Source: Streptomyces sp. NBC_00287
GTDB taxonomy: Bacteria > Actinomycetota > Actinomycetes > Streptomycetales > Streptomycetaceae
Length of the DNA stretch: 64,000 nucleotides
Reading direction: 5' to 3'
Assembly: GCF_036173105.1 (NCBI RefSeq)
Contig: NZ_CP108053.1
Coordinates: forward strand, 2,976,001-3,040,000
Shown here: positions 17,851-26,886 of the stretch, piece by piece
Layout: each line of letters begins with the position of its first letter
How positions within the stretch are numbered: position 1 is the stretch's first letter
Made by a program: the position numbers and the translations under genes
The notes under the pieces: generated by a model
The model's input: only the letters and a program-made list of their open reading frames with translations
Database searches by the model: none
Told to the model about the DNA's origin: nothing

Positions 17851-18852
17851 ATGTCGAAGATCAAGCCCAGCAAGGGCGCCCCGTACGCGCGCATCCTCGG
17901 TGTGGGCGGCTACCGCCCCACCCGGGTCGTGCCCAACGAGGTGATCCTCGAGAAGATCGACTCGTCCGACGAGTGGATCCGCTCGCGCTCCGGAATCGAG
18001 ACCCGGCACTGGGCGAACGACGAGGAGACCGTCGCCGCCATGTCGATCGAGGCGTCCGGCAAGGCCATCGCCGATGCCGGGATCTCCGTCGAGCAGATCG
18101 GCGGCGTGATCGTCTCGACCGTCTCGCACTTCAAGCAGACCCCGGCCGTCGCCACCGAGATCGCCGACAAGCTCGGCACCGCCAAGGCCGCCGCCTTCGA
18201 CATCTCGGCGGGCTGCGCGGGCTTCGGCTACGGCCTGACCCTGGCCAAGGGCATGATCGTCGAGGGCAGCGCGGAGTACGTCCTCGTCATCGGCGTGGAG
18301 CGGCTCAGCGACCTGACCGACCTGGAGGACCGCGCCACGGCCTTCCTGTTCGGCGACGGCGCCGGCGCGGTCGTCGTGGGCCCCGCCCAGGAGCCCGGCA
18401 TCGGCCCCACCGTCTGGGGTTCCGAGGGCGACAAGTCCGAGACGATCAAGCAGACCGTGCCGTGGACGGACTACCGCACCGGCGAGGTCGACAAGTTCCC
18501 TGCGATCACGCAGGAGGGCCAGGCGGTGTTCCGCTGGGCCGTGTTCGAGATGGCGAAGGTCGCCCAGCAGGCGCTGGACGCGGCCGGGATCACCTCGGAC
18601 GACCTGGACGTCTTCATTCCCCACCAGGCCAACGAGCGGATCATCGACTCGATGGTGAAGACGCTGAAACTGCCGGAGCATGTCACGGTCGCCCGTGATG
18701 TGCGCACCACCGGCAACACCTCGGCCGCCTCGATTCCGCTCGCGATGGAGCGGCTTCTGGCGACCGGCGAGGCGAAGAGCGGCGACACCGCGCTCGTCAT
18801 CGGCTTCGGGGCGGGTCTCGTCTACGCAGCCACTGTCGTTACCCTCCCCTAG
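17851..18852 (+). CDS. fabH: 3-oxoacyl-ACP synthase III
   Basis: A 333-residue initiating condensing enzyme that joins an acyl-CoA starter (acetyl or branched isobutyryl-type in Streptomyces) to malonyl-ACP. The complete triad is present: C122 in SAGCAG, H258 in PHQAN, N289 in GNTSAAS. AAGGAG sits 10 bases before the ATG. Second gene of the fab operon, and the enzyme that sets chain branching by starter choice. Confidence 0.97.
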   Translation: MSKIKPSKGAPYARILGVGGYRPTRVVPNEVILEKIDSSDEWIRSRSGIETRHWANDEETVAAMSIEASGKAIADAGISVEQIGGVIVSTVSHFKQTPAVATEIADKLGTAKAAAFDISAGCAGFGYGLTLAKGMIVEGSAEYVLVIGVERLSDLTDLEDRATAFLFGDGAGAVVVGPAQEPGIGPTVWGSEGDKSETIKQTVPWTDYRTGEVDKFPAITQEGQAVFRWAVFEMAKVAQQALDAAGITSDDLDVFIPHQANERIIDSMVKTLKLPEHVTVARDVRTTGNTSAASIPLAMERLLATGEAKSGDTALVIGFGAGLVYAATVVTLP

Positions 18853-18958
18853 GCACTCCGTGCCGGATCATCATCAGGTCCGGTTCGGCTGTACTTGTCT
18901 GCCGCTGCCGCGGCGGGCACTGCCAAACCCTCTGGATCACTAAGAAGGAGCGCCTGAC

Positions 18959-19207
18959 ATGGCCGCCACTCAGGAAGAGATCGTCGCCGGTCTCGCCGAC
19001 ATCGTGAACGAGATCGCCGGCATCCCGGTCGAGGACGTCCAGCTGGACAAGTCCTTCACCGACGACCTGGACGTCGACTCCCTGTCCATGGTCGAGGTCG
19101 TCGTCGCCGCCGAAGAGCGCTTCGACGTCAAGATCCCGGACGAGGACGTGAAGAACCTCAAGACGGTCGGCGACGCGACCGACTACATCCTCAAGCACCA
19201 GGCCTGA
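18959..19207 (+). CDS. acpP: Acyl carrier protein
   Basis: An 82-residue acidic carrier. The phosphopantetheine site is S41 in DDLDVDSLSMVE. It carries the growing acyl chain for all four Fab enzymes of this cluster. The 106-base gap from fabH and a good AAGGAG ribosome site allow higher expression of ACP, perhaps by an internal promoter or processing; short hairpins lie in both flanking gaps. Confidence 0.98.
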   Translation: MAATQEEIVAGLADIVNEIAGIPVEDVQLDKSFTDDLDVDSLSMVEVVVAAEERFDVKIPDEDVKNLKTVGDATDYILKHQA

Positions 19208-19293
19208 GTTTCCGCTTAGGCCGGATGTGCCCGGCCCCGCCACCCGGCGGTGGCGCCGCTGAATCCTCGTATCCCGTTGGAGAAAGAATTCCC

Positions 19294-20565
19294 GTGAGCT
19301 CGACCAATCGCACTGTGGTCGTCACCGGTATCGGCGCAACCACACCGCTGGGTGGCGACGCGGCCTCTACCTGGGAGGGCCTCGTCGCCGGACGTTCCGG
19401 TGTCAAGCCCCTGGAGCAGGAGTGGGCCGCCGACCAGGCGGTCCGGATCGCCGCCCCCGTCGCCGTGGAGCCGACCGAGGTGATCGCGCGCCCGCAGGCC
19501 CGCCGCCTCGACCGCTCGGCCCAGTTCGCGCTGATCGCGGCGAAGGAGGCCTGGGCCGACGCCGGTTTCACCGACAAGGCCGGTGAGGACGGCAACGTCG
19601 ACCCCGACCGGCTCGGTGCGGTCATCGCCTCCGGTATCGGTGGCGTGACGACCCTCCTCGACCAGTACGACGTGCTCAAGGAGAAGGGCGTCCGCCGCGT
19701 CTCCCCGCACACCGTCCCCATGCTGATGCCGAACGGCCCCTCCGCGAACGTGGGTCTGGCCGTGGGCGCCCGCGCCGGCGTGCACACGCCGGTCTCCGCC
19801 TGCGCCTCGGGCGCCGAGGCCATCGGCTACGCCATCGAGATGATCCGCTCCGGCCGTGCCGACGTGGTCGTCGCCGGCGGCACCGAGGCGGCGATCCACC
19901 CGCTGCCCATCGCCGCGTTCGGCAACATGATGGCGATGTCCAAGAACAACGAGAACCCCGAGGGCGCCTCGCGCCCCTACGACGTCGCCCGCGACGGCTT
20001 CGTCCTCGGCGAGGGCGCCGGTGTGATCGTCCTGGAGTCCGCCGAGCACGCCGCCAAGCGCGGGGCTCGGGTGTACGCCGAGGCGGTCGGCCAGGGCATC
20101 TCCGCCGACAGCCACGACATCGTGCAGCCGGAGCCGGAGGGGCGTGGCATCAGCCACGCGCTGCAGAACCTGCTGGAGCGGACGGACCTGAACCCGGCGG
20201 AGATCGTGCACGTCAACGCGCACGCCACCTCGACGCCGGCCGGTGACATCGCGGAACTCAAGGCGCTGCGGAAGGTGTTCGGCGACGACGCCGACCACAT
20301 GGCCGTTTCGGCCACCAAGTCGATGACGGGTCATCTGCTGGGTGGTGCCGGTGGTGTGGAGACCGTGGCCACCGTGCTCGCGCTGTACCACCGGGTGGCT
20401 CCGCCGACCATCAACGTCGAGAACCTCGACCCGGAGGCCGAGGCGAATGCCGACGTCGTCCGCGGTGAGGCTCGCAAGCTGCCCGTCGAGGGCCGGATCG
20501 CCGCGCTGAACGACTCGTTCGGCTTCGGCGGCCACAACGTGGTCCTGGCGTTCCGTACGGTCTGA
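19294..20565 (+). CDS. fabF: 3-oxoacyl-ACP synthase II
   Basis: A 423-residue elongating condensing enzyme. The C-H-H triad is C170 (PVSACASG), H310 (NAHATST) and H347 (SMTGHLLG). Start set at the GTG at 19294 (MSSTNRTVVVTGIG) with GGAGAAAG before it. Last gene of the fab operon, followed 20 bases later by a perfect terminator. Confidence 0.97.
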   Translation: MSSTNRTVVVTGIGATTPLGGDAASTWEGLVAGRSGVKPLEQEWAADQAVRIAAPVAVEPTEVIARPQARRLDRSAQFALIAAKEAWADAGFTDKAGEDGNVDPDRLGAVIASGIGGVTTLLDQYDVLKEKGVRRVSPHTVPMLMPNGPSANVGLAVGARAGVHTPVSACASGAEAIGYAIEMIRSGRADVVVAGGTEAAIHPLPIAAFGNMMAMSKNNENPEGASRPYDVARDGFVLGEGAGVIVLESAEHAAKRGARVYAEAVGQGISADSHDIVQPEPEGRGISHALQNLLERTDLNPAEIVHVNAHATSTPAGDIAELKALRKVFGDDADHMAVSATKSMTGHLLGGAGGVETVATVLALYHRVAPPTINVENLDPEAEANADVVRGEARKLPVEGRIAALNDSFGFGGHNVVLAFRTV

Positions 20566-20584
20566 GAAGCGTTTGTACGTACGT

Positions 20585-20618
20585 GAAGGGCCCCCACCTC
20601 GCAAGGTGGGGGCCCTTC
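20585..20618. terminator. Terminator of the fab operon (bidirectional)
   Basis: Perfect 15-bp stem GAAGGGCCCCCACCT / AGGTGGGGGCCCTTC with a CGCA tetraloop, between the convergent fabF and DUF3145 genes. Either transcript can use it. Confidence 0.9.
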
Positions 20619-20631
20619 GTGTGTCCGGGTC

Positions 20632-21126
20632 TCAGACCACCTGGTGCAGCCAGCGCACCGGGGCACCCTCACCGGCGTACCGGAAGGGCTCCAACTCGTC
20701 GTCCCACGGCTTGCCCAGGAGCTTGGACAGTTCCGCTTCCAGGTCCGTCTCTCCGCGCTGAGAGCGCGTCAGCGCGGCGCGCAGGCGGTCCTCCGGGATC
20801 AGGATGTCGCCGTGGATGCCCGTCACCGCGTGGAAGATGCCGAGGTCGGGAGTGCAGCTGTAGCGCTCGCCCTCGGCCTTGGCGCAGGGCTCGGCCGTGA
20901 CCTCGAAGCGCAGGAGGTGCCAGCCGCGCAGGGCGGAGGCCAGTTTGGAGGCCGTGCCCACCTCGCCCTGCCAGGAGAACTCCGAGCGCCAGGTGCCCGG
21001 CGCGGCGGGCTGCCGGATCCAGTCGAGGTTGACGCGCGTGCCGAGCACCCCGGCGACGGCCCACTCGACGTGCGGGCACAGCGCGCGCGGCGCGGAGTGC
21101 ACGTACAGAACTCCACGTGTCGTCAC
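20632..21126 (-). CDS. DUF3145 domain protein
   Basis: A 164-residue actinobacterial protein of unknown function. It begins MTTRGVLYVHSAPRALCPHVEWAV and contains a conserved SEFSWQGEVGT region. Convergent with fabF and widely found at this place in Streptomyces as I recall, which hints at a housekeeping link but proves nothing. Start at GTG 21126 with GGAGG upstream. The frame extends farther without a ribosome site. Confidence 0.9.
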   Translation of the reverse strand: MTTRGVLYVHSAPRALCPHVEWAVAGVLGTRVNLDWIRQPAAPGTWRSEFSWQGEVGTASKLASALRGWHLLRFEVTAEPCAKAEGERYSCTPDLGIFHAVTGIHGDILIPEDRLRAALTRSQRGETDLEAELSKLLGKPWDDELEPFRYAGEGAPVRWLHQVV

Positions 21127-21382
21127 CGGGACCTCCGGGCAGAGGGGGACATCTTGCGAACTGGCGGACGGCCGTGGCCGGTCAGCCACGTTGATGGCGA
21201 GGCTACCGTGCGGCGGCGCAAGGAGTGTGACGTACCGTCGGTCCCGGTGCCGTGAAACGCCCGCCATTCACCCGGCAGGACGCCTGTACGGGGTGGAACC
21301 GTTGCATCGCGCGCGCTCGGGAACTCCCGCGCGTTGTATGGGGAGGGGAGCAGTAGCCGACAAGCGAGGGGATCAGCAGCGG

Positions 21383-22276
21383 ATGCGGAAGACCGGTCAC
21401 CGCTCACGAGCCGTGCTCGCCGTGCTGTCCGCGGCCGTCCTGGGACTCGTCGGCTGTGATGCCGTCGGGGGGAACTCGCCGGGGCCGTCGGGGACGGACG
21501 TGAAGCGGGTCAAGCCGAAGCCGACCCCGGTGTGGGATCGCAGCCCGGATTCGGTCGCGGCCGTCGGCGACTCCATCACCAGAGGCTTCGACGCCTGTTC
21601 GGTGCTCTCGGACTGCCCGGAGGTGTCGTGGGCGACCGGCAGCAGCGAGAAGGTGGACAGTCTCGCCGTACGGCTGCTGGGTGAGGCGAAGGCGGCCGAG
21701 CGGAGCTGGAACTACGCGGTGACCGGGGCGCGGATGGCGGATCTGCCCGGGCAGATGGCGCAGGCGGCGACGCGGAAGCCGGAGCTGGTGACGGTGATGG
21801 CGGGGGCGAATGACGCCTGCCGGGACAGCACCGAGTCGATGACCTCGGTCGAGGACTTCCGCGCGCAGTTCGAGGAGTCGATGCGGACGCTTCGGGGGGC
21901 GCTGCCGAAGGCGCAGGTGTATGTGGCGAGCGTGCCGGATCTGAAGCGGCTGTGGTCGCAGGGGCGGACCAGTGCGCTGGGCAAGCAGGTGTGGAAGCTG
22001 GGCATCTGCCCGTCGATGCTCGATGACGCGGACTCGCTGGACGCGGCGGCGACCCTGCGGCGGGAGACGGTGCAGAAGCGGGTGGAGGAGTACAACACGG
22101 TGCTGAAGGAGGTGTGCGCGAAGGACAAGCGGTGCCGGTTCGACGGGGGCGCGGTGTACGCGTACCGGTTCGGGACGGCGCAGCTGAGCCGCTGGGACTG
22201 GTTCCATCCGAGTGTGAACGGCCAGGCGAGGCTGGCCGAGATCGCCTACCGGACGGTCACCGCGAAAACCGGGTGA
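21383..22276 (+). CDS. SGNH/GDSL-family lipoprotein hydrolase
   Basis: A 297-residue exported esterase-like lipoprotein. A lipobox LVGC puts the lipidated Cys at 25. SGNH blocks are visible: block I AVGDSITRG with the nucleophile S64, block III GANDAC, block V DWFH (D272, H275). Should sit on the outer face of the membrane and cleave an acyl or acetyl ester; substrate unknown. Start at ATG 21383. The 256 bases upstream show no gene. The next gene, an aldose epimerase, begins 15 bases later. Confidence 0.93.
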   Translation: MRKTGHRSRAVLAVLSAAVLGLVGCDAVGGNSPGPSGTDVKRVKPKPTPVWDRSPDSVAAVGDSITRGFDACSVLSDCPEVSWATGSSEKVDSLAVRLLGEAKAAERSWNYAVTGARMADLPGQMAQAATRKPELVTVMAGANDACRDSTESMTSVEDFRAQFEESMRTLRGALPKAQVYVASVPDLKRLWSQGRTSALGKQVWKLGICPSMLDDADSLDAAATLRRETVQKRVEEYNTVLKEVCAKDKRCRFDGGAVYAYRFGTAQLSRWDWFHPSVNGQARLAEIAYRTVTAKTG

Positions 22277-22291
22277 CTTAAGGTTCCGCAC

Positions 22292-23278
22292 ATGGTTTCG
22301 CACATGAACGAACTCTTCGGCACACTTTCCGACGGCACGGCGGTGCACCGCTGGACGCTGGAGCGCGCGGGCGTGCGGGTGCGGGTGCTGACGTACGGCG
22401 GGATCGTGCAGTCGGTGGAGGTGCCGGACCGGGACGGCGTCCCCGGGAATGTGGTGCTGGGGTTCGCGGAGCTGGACGGTTACCCCGCGCATCCGGGGCC
22501 GTACTTCGGTGCGCTGGTCGGGCGGTACGCCAACCGGATCGCGGGCGGTCGCTTCACCCTGGACGGGCTGACGTACGCGCTGCCGGTGAACAACGGCCCG
22601 AACTGTCTGCACGGCGGTGAGCGCGGCTTCGACGAGCGGGTGTGGGACGCGGAGCCGGTCGAGCACGGGGTGCGGCTGAGCCGGGTCTCCGGGCACGGCG
22701 AGGAAGGTTTCCCGGGCCGTCTTGAGGTGTCGGCGACGTACACCCTGGACGCCGAGGGCGGGCTGCGGATCGCGTACGAGGCGGTGACGGACGCGCCGAC
22801 CGTGGTGAACCTGACGAACCACAGCTACTTCAATCTGGCCGGGGCGGGGTCGGGGAACGCGGGCGGGCATGAACTGCGGATCGCCGCCTCCCGGTTCACG
22901 CCCGTGGACGGGGATCTGATCCCGACCGGCGTGGAGTCCGTCGAGGGCAGCCGGTTCGACTTCCGCGTATCCCGCAAGGTGGGCGCCGGCTACGACCACA
23001 ACTTCGTGCTCGACAAGGGCGTGACCCCGGCCCCGGTGGAGGTCGCCGAGCTGCACGACCCGGCGTCCGGCCGGGTGCTCACGGTGTCGACGACCGAACC
23101 GGGGCTCCAGCTCTACACCGCCGACCATCTGTCCGAGCCCTTCGCCCCGGGCGACGGCATCGCCCTGGAGACCCAGCACTTCCCCGACTCCCCGAACCGG
23201 CCGGAGTTCCCGAGCACGGTGCTGCGTCCCGGCGAGGTGTTCCGCTCGGAGACGGTGTACGGGTTCTCCACGCGATGA
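22292..23278 (+). CDS. Aldose 1-epimerase (galactose mutarotase-like)
   Basis: A 328-residue cytosolic enzyme that interconverts alpha and beta anomers of aldoses. Family motifs are GRYANRIAGGRF (about 73-84), NNGPNCLHGG, NLTNHSYFNL with a catalytic His, and the C-terminal ETQHFPDSPN containing the catalytic Glu. A second, exported mutarotase is at 45282. Two start codons are close (22292, 22304). Probably co-transcribed with the SGNH gene. Confidence 0.94.
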   Translation: MVSHMNELFGTLSDGTAVHRWTLERAGVRVRVLTYGGIVQSVEVPDRDGVPGNVVLGFAELDGYPAHPGPYFGALVGRYANRIAGGRFTLDGLTYALPVNNGPNCLHGGERGFDERVWDAEPVEHGVRLSRVSGHGEEGFPGRLEVSATYTLDAEGGLRIAYEAVTDAPTVVNLTNHSYFNLAGAGSGNAGGHELRIAASRFTPVDGDLIPTGVESVEGSRFDFRVSRKVGAGYDHNFVLDKGVTPAPVEVAELHDPASGRVLTVSTTEPGLQLYTADHLSEPFAPGDGIALETQHFPDSPNRPEFPSTVLRPGEVFRSETVYGFSTR

Positions 23279-23297
23279 TCTCCACCGGATGAGATGA

Positions 23298-23333
23298 AGC
23301 CCCGGTCCGGGCGTCAGGTCCCGGACCGGGGCT
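23298..23333. terminator. Bidirectional terminator hairpin
   Basis: Perfect 14-bp stem AGCCCCGGTCCGGG / CCCGGACCGGGGCT with an 8-base loop, between the convergent aldose epimerase and GH3 genes. Confidence 0.88.
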
Positions 23334-23356
23334 GTTCATGGGGAACGTGTCCCGGG

Positions 23357-25786
23357 TCAGACGTTAATCGTCCCGGTGAGCCTGCGGTCGACGATCGAGC
23401 GGCTCACCTGGATCTCGTACGAACCCTTCACAAATGACCATGAGTTGGTCTTCTCGTCCCAGATCTCGAAAGCGCGGCGCGGGATCTCCACGACGGCCTC
23501 GACCGTCTCCCCCGGTGCCGCCGCCACCTGCGCGAATCCGGCCAGCACCCGCGCCGGGCGCTCGGCGTCGGGCTCGGCCGGGGCCAGATAGACCTGCACG
23601 ACCTCGCGCCCGGGCCGGTCGCCGGTGTTCTGGACGCGGATCCTCGCGGTCGTACCGTCGAGTTCGAGCGACTGGTAGGTCCACTCGGTGTAGCCGAGGC
23701 CGTGTCCGAAGGGGTACGACGGGGTGCGGCCCTCCTTCTCCCAGGCGCGGTAGCCGATGAAGACGCCCTCGGTGTACGGGAGTTCGCCGTCGGTGGGGAC
23801 GACCTGGGTGACGGGGGCGTCGGCCAGGGAGCCCCAGGTGGTGGGCAGTCGGCCGCCGGGCTCCTCCGCGCCCGTGAGTACGTCCGCCAACGCCGCGCCG
23901 CCCTCCTGGCCGGGGAACCAGCTGAGCAGGACGGCGGCGACGTCCTCGCGCCACGGCAGCTCCACCGGGGAGCCGGAGTTGACGACCACGACGGTGTTGG
24001 GGTTGGCGGCGGCTACGGCGCGCACCAGGTCGTCCTGGTGGCCGGGCAGGTTCAGGTCGGTGCGGTCGAAGCCCTCCGACTCCACGCGGTCGGTGGTCGC
24101 CACCACGACCACGGCCGTGTCGGCGGCGCGGGCGGCCTCGACGGCCTCGGCGATCAGCTCGTCGGGGTCGCGCGTCGGCTCCTGGTGGGCGAGCGTGAAG
24201 CCGACGGCCTTGATCGGGGCGCCCTCCGGGATGCTCACCACGTGGGTGAGGGAGACCTCGACCGGCTCCCCGGCGGTCAGCTCGACCTGGGCGCGGGGCT
24301 CGGGGGCGCCGAAGAAGCTGATGAACGGGTCGTCGCTGTCCGTGCCCTGGACATCGTCGTAGTACGTGGTGCCGGCGACGGTGAGGGTGAAGGCGCCCAG
24401 GCCCTTGATGCCGAAGGTGTGCGGGCCGGTCTCGCGCGGGGTGTAGGTGCCGGTCAACTCGACGGTGTGCAGGGTCTCGTGGGTGACGCCGTCGGGGAGG
24501 TCCGAACCCATCCACTGGATCTGGCCGTTGGGCGCGGAGGCGGTGCCGATGACCCGCCCCTCGGCGTCGCGGCAGACGGCCCGCAGCGTGAATCCCTTGT
24601 CGGCGACGGCGAGTTCGGTGTTGGGGTCGGCGCCGACAGCGTAGGTCAGACTGCCCTCGGGAAGGGCGGCGGTGAGGCCCTCGAGCGGGGAGACGATCCG
24701 GGCGGGGAAGACGGTCGCGGAGCCGCCGCCGAGGACCCGGGCGTCGCGGGCGGCGGCACCGATGAGCGCGACGGTGCCCCGGAGGGGCAGAGCGCCCTGA
24801 TTCCGTACGAGGACGAAGGAGCGGCGGGCGATCTCGCGGGCCAGGGCTTCCCCGTCGACCTGTGCGGGCGGCTCGGTCACCGCCGGTTCGGCACCTTCCA
24901 GGGCACCGACCCGGGCGGCCAGCCGCAGCACATTGCGTACGGCGGTGTCGACCACGGACTCCTCGACCTTGCCGTCGCGTACGGCCGCCGCGAGGGCCTC
25001 GCCGTACACCGTGTCCGGGCCCGGCATGGCGACGTCGAGGCCGCCCTCGAGCGCGCCGACGGTGGAGCGGGCGGCCATCCAGTCGGAGACGTTGTAGCCG
25101 TCGAAGCCCCACTCGCCGCGCAGGATCTCGTTCACGAGGTAGCGGTGCTCGGTCATCGTGGTGCCGTTGACCGTGTTGTAGGCGGTCATGATGCCCCACG
25201 GGTGGGCGTTCTCGACGATGGTCTCGAAGGGGGCCAAGTACAGCTCGCGCAGGGCGCGTTCGCTGGCGATGTTGTTCACCGTGAAGCGGTCGGTCTCGGC
25301 GTCGTTGGCGACGAAGTGCTTGACGGTGGTGCCGATGCCGCCGGACTGGACGCCGGTCACATAGCCCGCGCCGATCAGCCCGGTAAGGTACGGGTCCTCG
25401 CTGTACGCCTCGAAGTGCCGCCCGCCGAGCGGGGAGCGGTGCAGATTGACGGTGGGCGCAAGGAGCACATGGACGCCCTTGCGGCGGGCCTCCTGGGCGA
25501 GCAGCACGCCGGCCCGGCGGGCGAGCTCCGGGTCCCAGGTGGCGGCGAGGGCGGTCGGGGAGGGCAGGGCGACGGAGGTGTCGTCGGCGGTCCAGCGCAC
25601 GCCCCGGACGCCGATCGGGCCGTCGGACATGACGAGGGATGCCAGGCCGATCTCTGGCAGGGCGGGCAGGGTCCACATGTCCTGGCCGGAGAGCAGCCGT
25701 GCCTTCGCGTCGAGGTCGAGCCGGGCGAGGGCGGCCTCGACGACCGCCTCGCGTGCTTCATCGGCCTGGGTGCGGGTTGCCGCCAT
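23357..25786 (-). CDS. GH3 beta-glucosidase-type glycoside hydrolase
   Basis: An 809-residue GH3 enzyme. The N-terminal barrel holds the nucleophile D235 in GYNVSDWMA, and substrate-pocket motifs such as KHFVANDAETDR (about 156-167). A PA14-type insert lies at about 405-510 (TGTYTPRETGPHTFGIKG), which in GH3 shapes substrate choice, followed by the second alpha/beta domain and a C-terminal Fn3-like domain. No signal peptide, so it acts in the cytosol on imported oligosaccharides or aryl glucosides. Start at ATG 25786 with GAGGAGG. Divergent from a TetR regulator that may control it. Confidence 0.94.
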   Translation of the reverse strand: MAATRTQADEAREAVVEAALARLDLDAKARLLSGQDMWTLPALPEIGLASLVMSDGPIGVRGVRWTADDTSVALPSPTALAATWDPELARRAGVLLAQEARRKGVHVLLAPTVNLHRSPLGGRHFEAYSEDPYLTGLIGAGYVTGVQSGGIGTTVKHFVANDAETDRFTVNNIASERALRELYLAPFETIVENAHPWGIMTAYNTVNGTTMTEHRYLVNEILRGEWGFDGYNVSDWMAARSTVGALEGGLDVAMPGPDTVYGEALAAAVRDGKVEESVVDTAVRNVLRLAARVGALEGAEPAVTEPPAQVDGEALAREIARRSFVLVRNQGALPLRGTVALIGAAARDARVLGGGSATVFPARIVSPLEGLTAALPEGSLTYAVGADPNTELAVADKGFTLRAVCRDAEGRVIGTASAPNGQIQWMGSDLPDGVTHETLHTVELTGTYTPRETGPHTFGIKGLGAFTLTVAGTTYYDDVQGTDSDDPFISFFGAPEPRAQVELTAGEPVEVSLTHVVSIPEGAPIKAVGFTLAHQEPTRDPDELIAEAVEAARAADTAVVVVATTDRVESEGFDRTDLNLPGHQDDLVRAVAAANPNTVVVVNSGSPVELPWREDVAAVLLSWFPGQEGGAALADVLTGAEEPGGRLPTTWGSLADAPVTQVVPTDGELPYTEGVFIGYRAWEKEGRTPSYPFGHGLGYTEWTYQSLELDGTTARIRVQNTGDRPGREVVQVYLAPAEPDAERPARVLAGFAQVAAAPGETVEAVVEIPRRAFEIWDEKTNSWSFVKGSYEIQVSRSIVDRRLTGTINV

Positions 25787-25836
25787 GTCGGTGCCTCCTC
25801 GGTGAGTCCGTGCTGTGCCTCCATCCTGCATCGGTT

Positions 25837-25854
25837 ACCTGTAGACCGGTAGGT
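25837..25854. promoter_or_regulatory. Possible TetR operator, GH3/regulator gap
   Basis: ACCT-N10-AGGT (ACCTGTAGACCGGTAGGT) lies between the GH3 start and the TetR start, beside a TAATAT (25870-25875) that looks like a -10 for the regulator. Symmetry is partial. Confidence 0.35.
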
Positions 25855-25906
25855 TTCGTTATCTTGCTGTAATATTAGGGGTACGTCGATGCCGTACGGT
25901 GACGCC

Positions 25907-26464
25907 ATGAACGCGAGGGTCAGGAGCGAGGAGCGCCGCGCCGAGATCGTGCGGGCGGCGCTGGAAGTGATCGCCGAGCGAGGTTACCGAGGCGCCAGCC
26001 TCGCCTCGGTCGCGGAGCGGGTCGGGCTCACCCAGCAGGGGCTGCTGCACTACTTCCCGACGAAGGACGCGCTGCTGGTCGCGGTGCTCGAGGAGCGCGA
26101 CCAGTGGGACGCGGTGCCGGACACCCGGTGGCGGGTCGATCTGCTCGCCTCGCTCGTGGAGTACAACGCGATGCGGCCCGGCATCATCCAGACCTTCTCG
26201 GCGCTGCTCGGCGAGAGCGTCACGGAGGGGCATCCGGCGCGCGAGTACTTCACCGAGCGGTACACGCGCGTGCGGACGAGCATGGCGGAGGTGCTGCGCG
26301 CCGAGTACGGCGACCGCCTCCCGAACGGCCTGACCCCGGAACGGACCGCGCCCCTGCTGGTCGCCGTCATGGACGGCCTGCAGTACCAGTGGCTGCTGGA
26401 CCCCGAGTCGGTGGACATGCCGGGCGCGTTCCGGGACTTCCTCAGTCTGCTGGGCGAGGACTGA
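25907..26464 (+). CDS. TetR-family regulator next to GH3 gene
   Basis: About 185 residues. HTH at the N-terminus: RRAEIVRAALEVIAERGYRGASLASVAERVGLTQQGLLHYFPTKDALL, with the LLHYF recognition region characteristic of the family. The C-terminal domain is helical, ligand unknown. Start taken at ATG 25907; ATG 25889 is an alternative, only about 14 bases past the candidate -10. Divergent from GH3, so likely its repressor. Its last 23 bases overlap the end of the convergent RidA gene. Confidence 0.92.
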   Translation: MNARVRSEERRAEIVRAALEVIAERGYRGASLASVAERVGLTQQGLLHYFPTKDALLVAVLEERDQWDAVPDTRWRVDLLASLVEYNAMRPGIIQTFSALLGESVTEGHPAREYFTERYTRVRTSMAEVLRAEYGDRLPNGLTPERTAPLLVAVMDGLQYQWLLDPESVDMPGAFRDFLSLLGED

Positions 26465-26837
26465 CCGCGGCCACCACCTCGATCTCGATCATGGCTTCGG
26501 GCCGGAACAGCTTCGGCACCTCGAAGGTCATGCTGGTCGGCGGGGTCCCGGTGATCAACTCCCGGCGTACGGCGGCGTATTCGGCGAGCTCGGAGATGTC
26601 GGTCAGGTAGGTCCGGATGTTGATGATGTCGGCCAGGGTCGCCCCGTGCGCGGCGAGCAGGGCCTCCAGGATCGCGAAGACGCCCCGGCTCTGCTCCTCC
26701 AGCGTCTCGCCCTCGGCGATCTGACCGGAGATGTACAACAGCGCGCTGCCGTCGGCGTGTTCGACCCGGGCGACCTGCGAGTAGGCGGGGCTGTAGGGCT
26801 GGGGGGCGGTGGCGGGGTTGTCGAGGGTGACCTTCAT
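26442..26837 (-). CDS. RidA-family (YjgF/UK114) protein
   Basis: A 131-residue RidA-like protein, of the family that hydrolyses reactive enamines/imines. The core ALLYISGQIAEG, TLADIINIRTYLTD and PPTSMTFEVPKLFRPEAMIEIEVVA match. The last motif normally gives R for carboxylate binding, here in the segment LFRPEAMIEIE. Start at ATG 26837. Divergent from the LysR regulator (49-base gap), which likely controls it. Confidence 0.92.
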   Translation of the reverse strand: MKVTLDNPATAPQPYSPAYSQVARVEHADGSALLYISGQIAEGETLEEQSRGVFAILEALLAAHGATLADIINIRTYLTDISELAEYAAVRRELITGTPPTSMTFEVPKLFRPEAMIEIEVVAAVSPRPAD

Positions 26838-26886
26838 GCCGTTGACGCTAGAGGCCTTGGATCGATGCGACAAGCGAATGTCTAGC

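Noticed and set aside
21404..23179. Long minus-strand frame (591 codons) under the SGNH and aldose-epimerase genes
   Set aside because: Antisense to two well-recognised genes; composition is that of a shadow frame.
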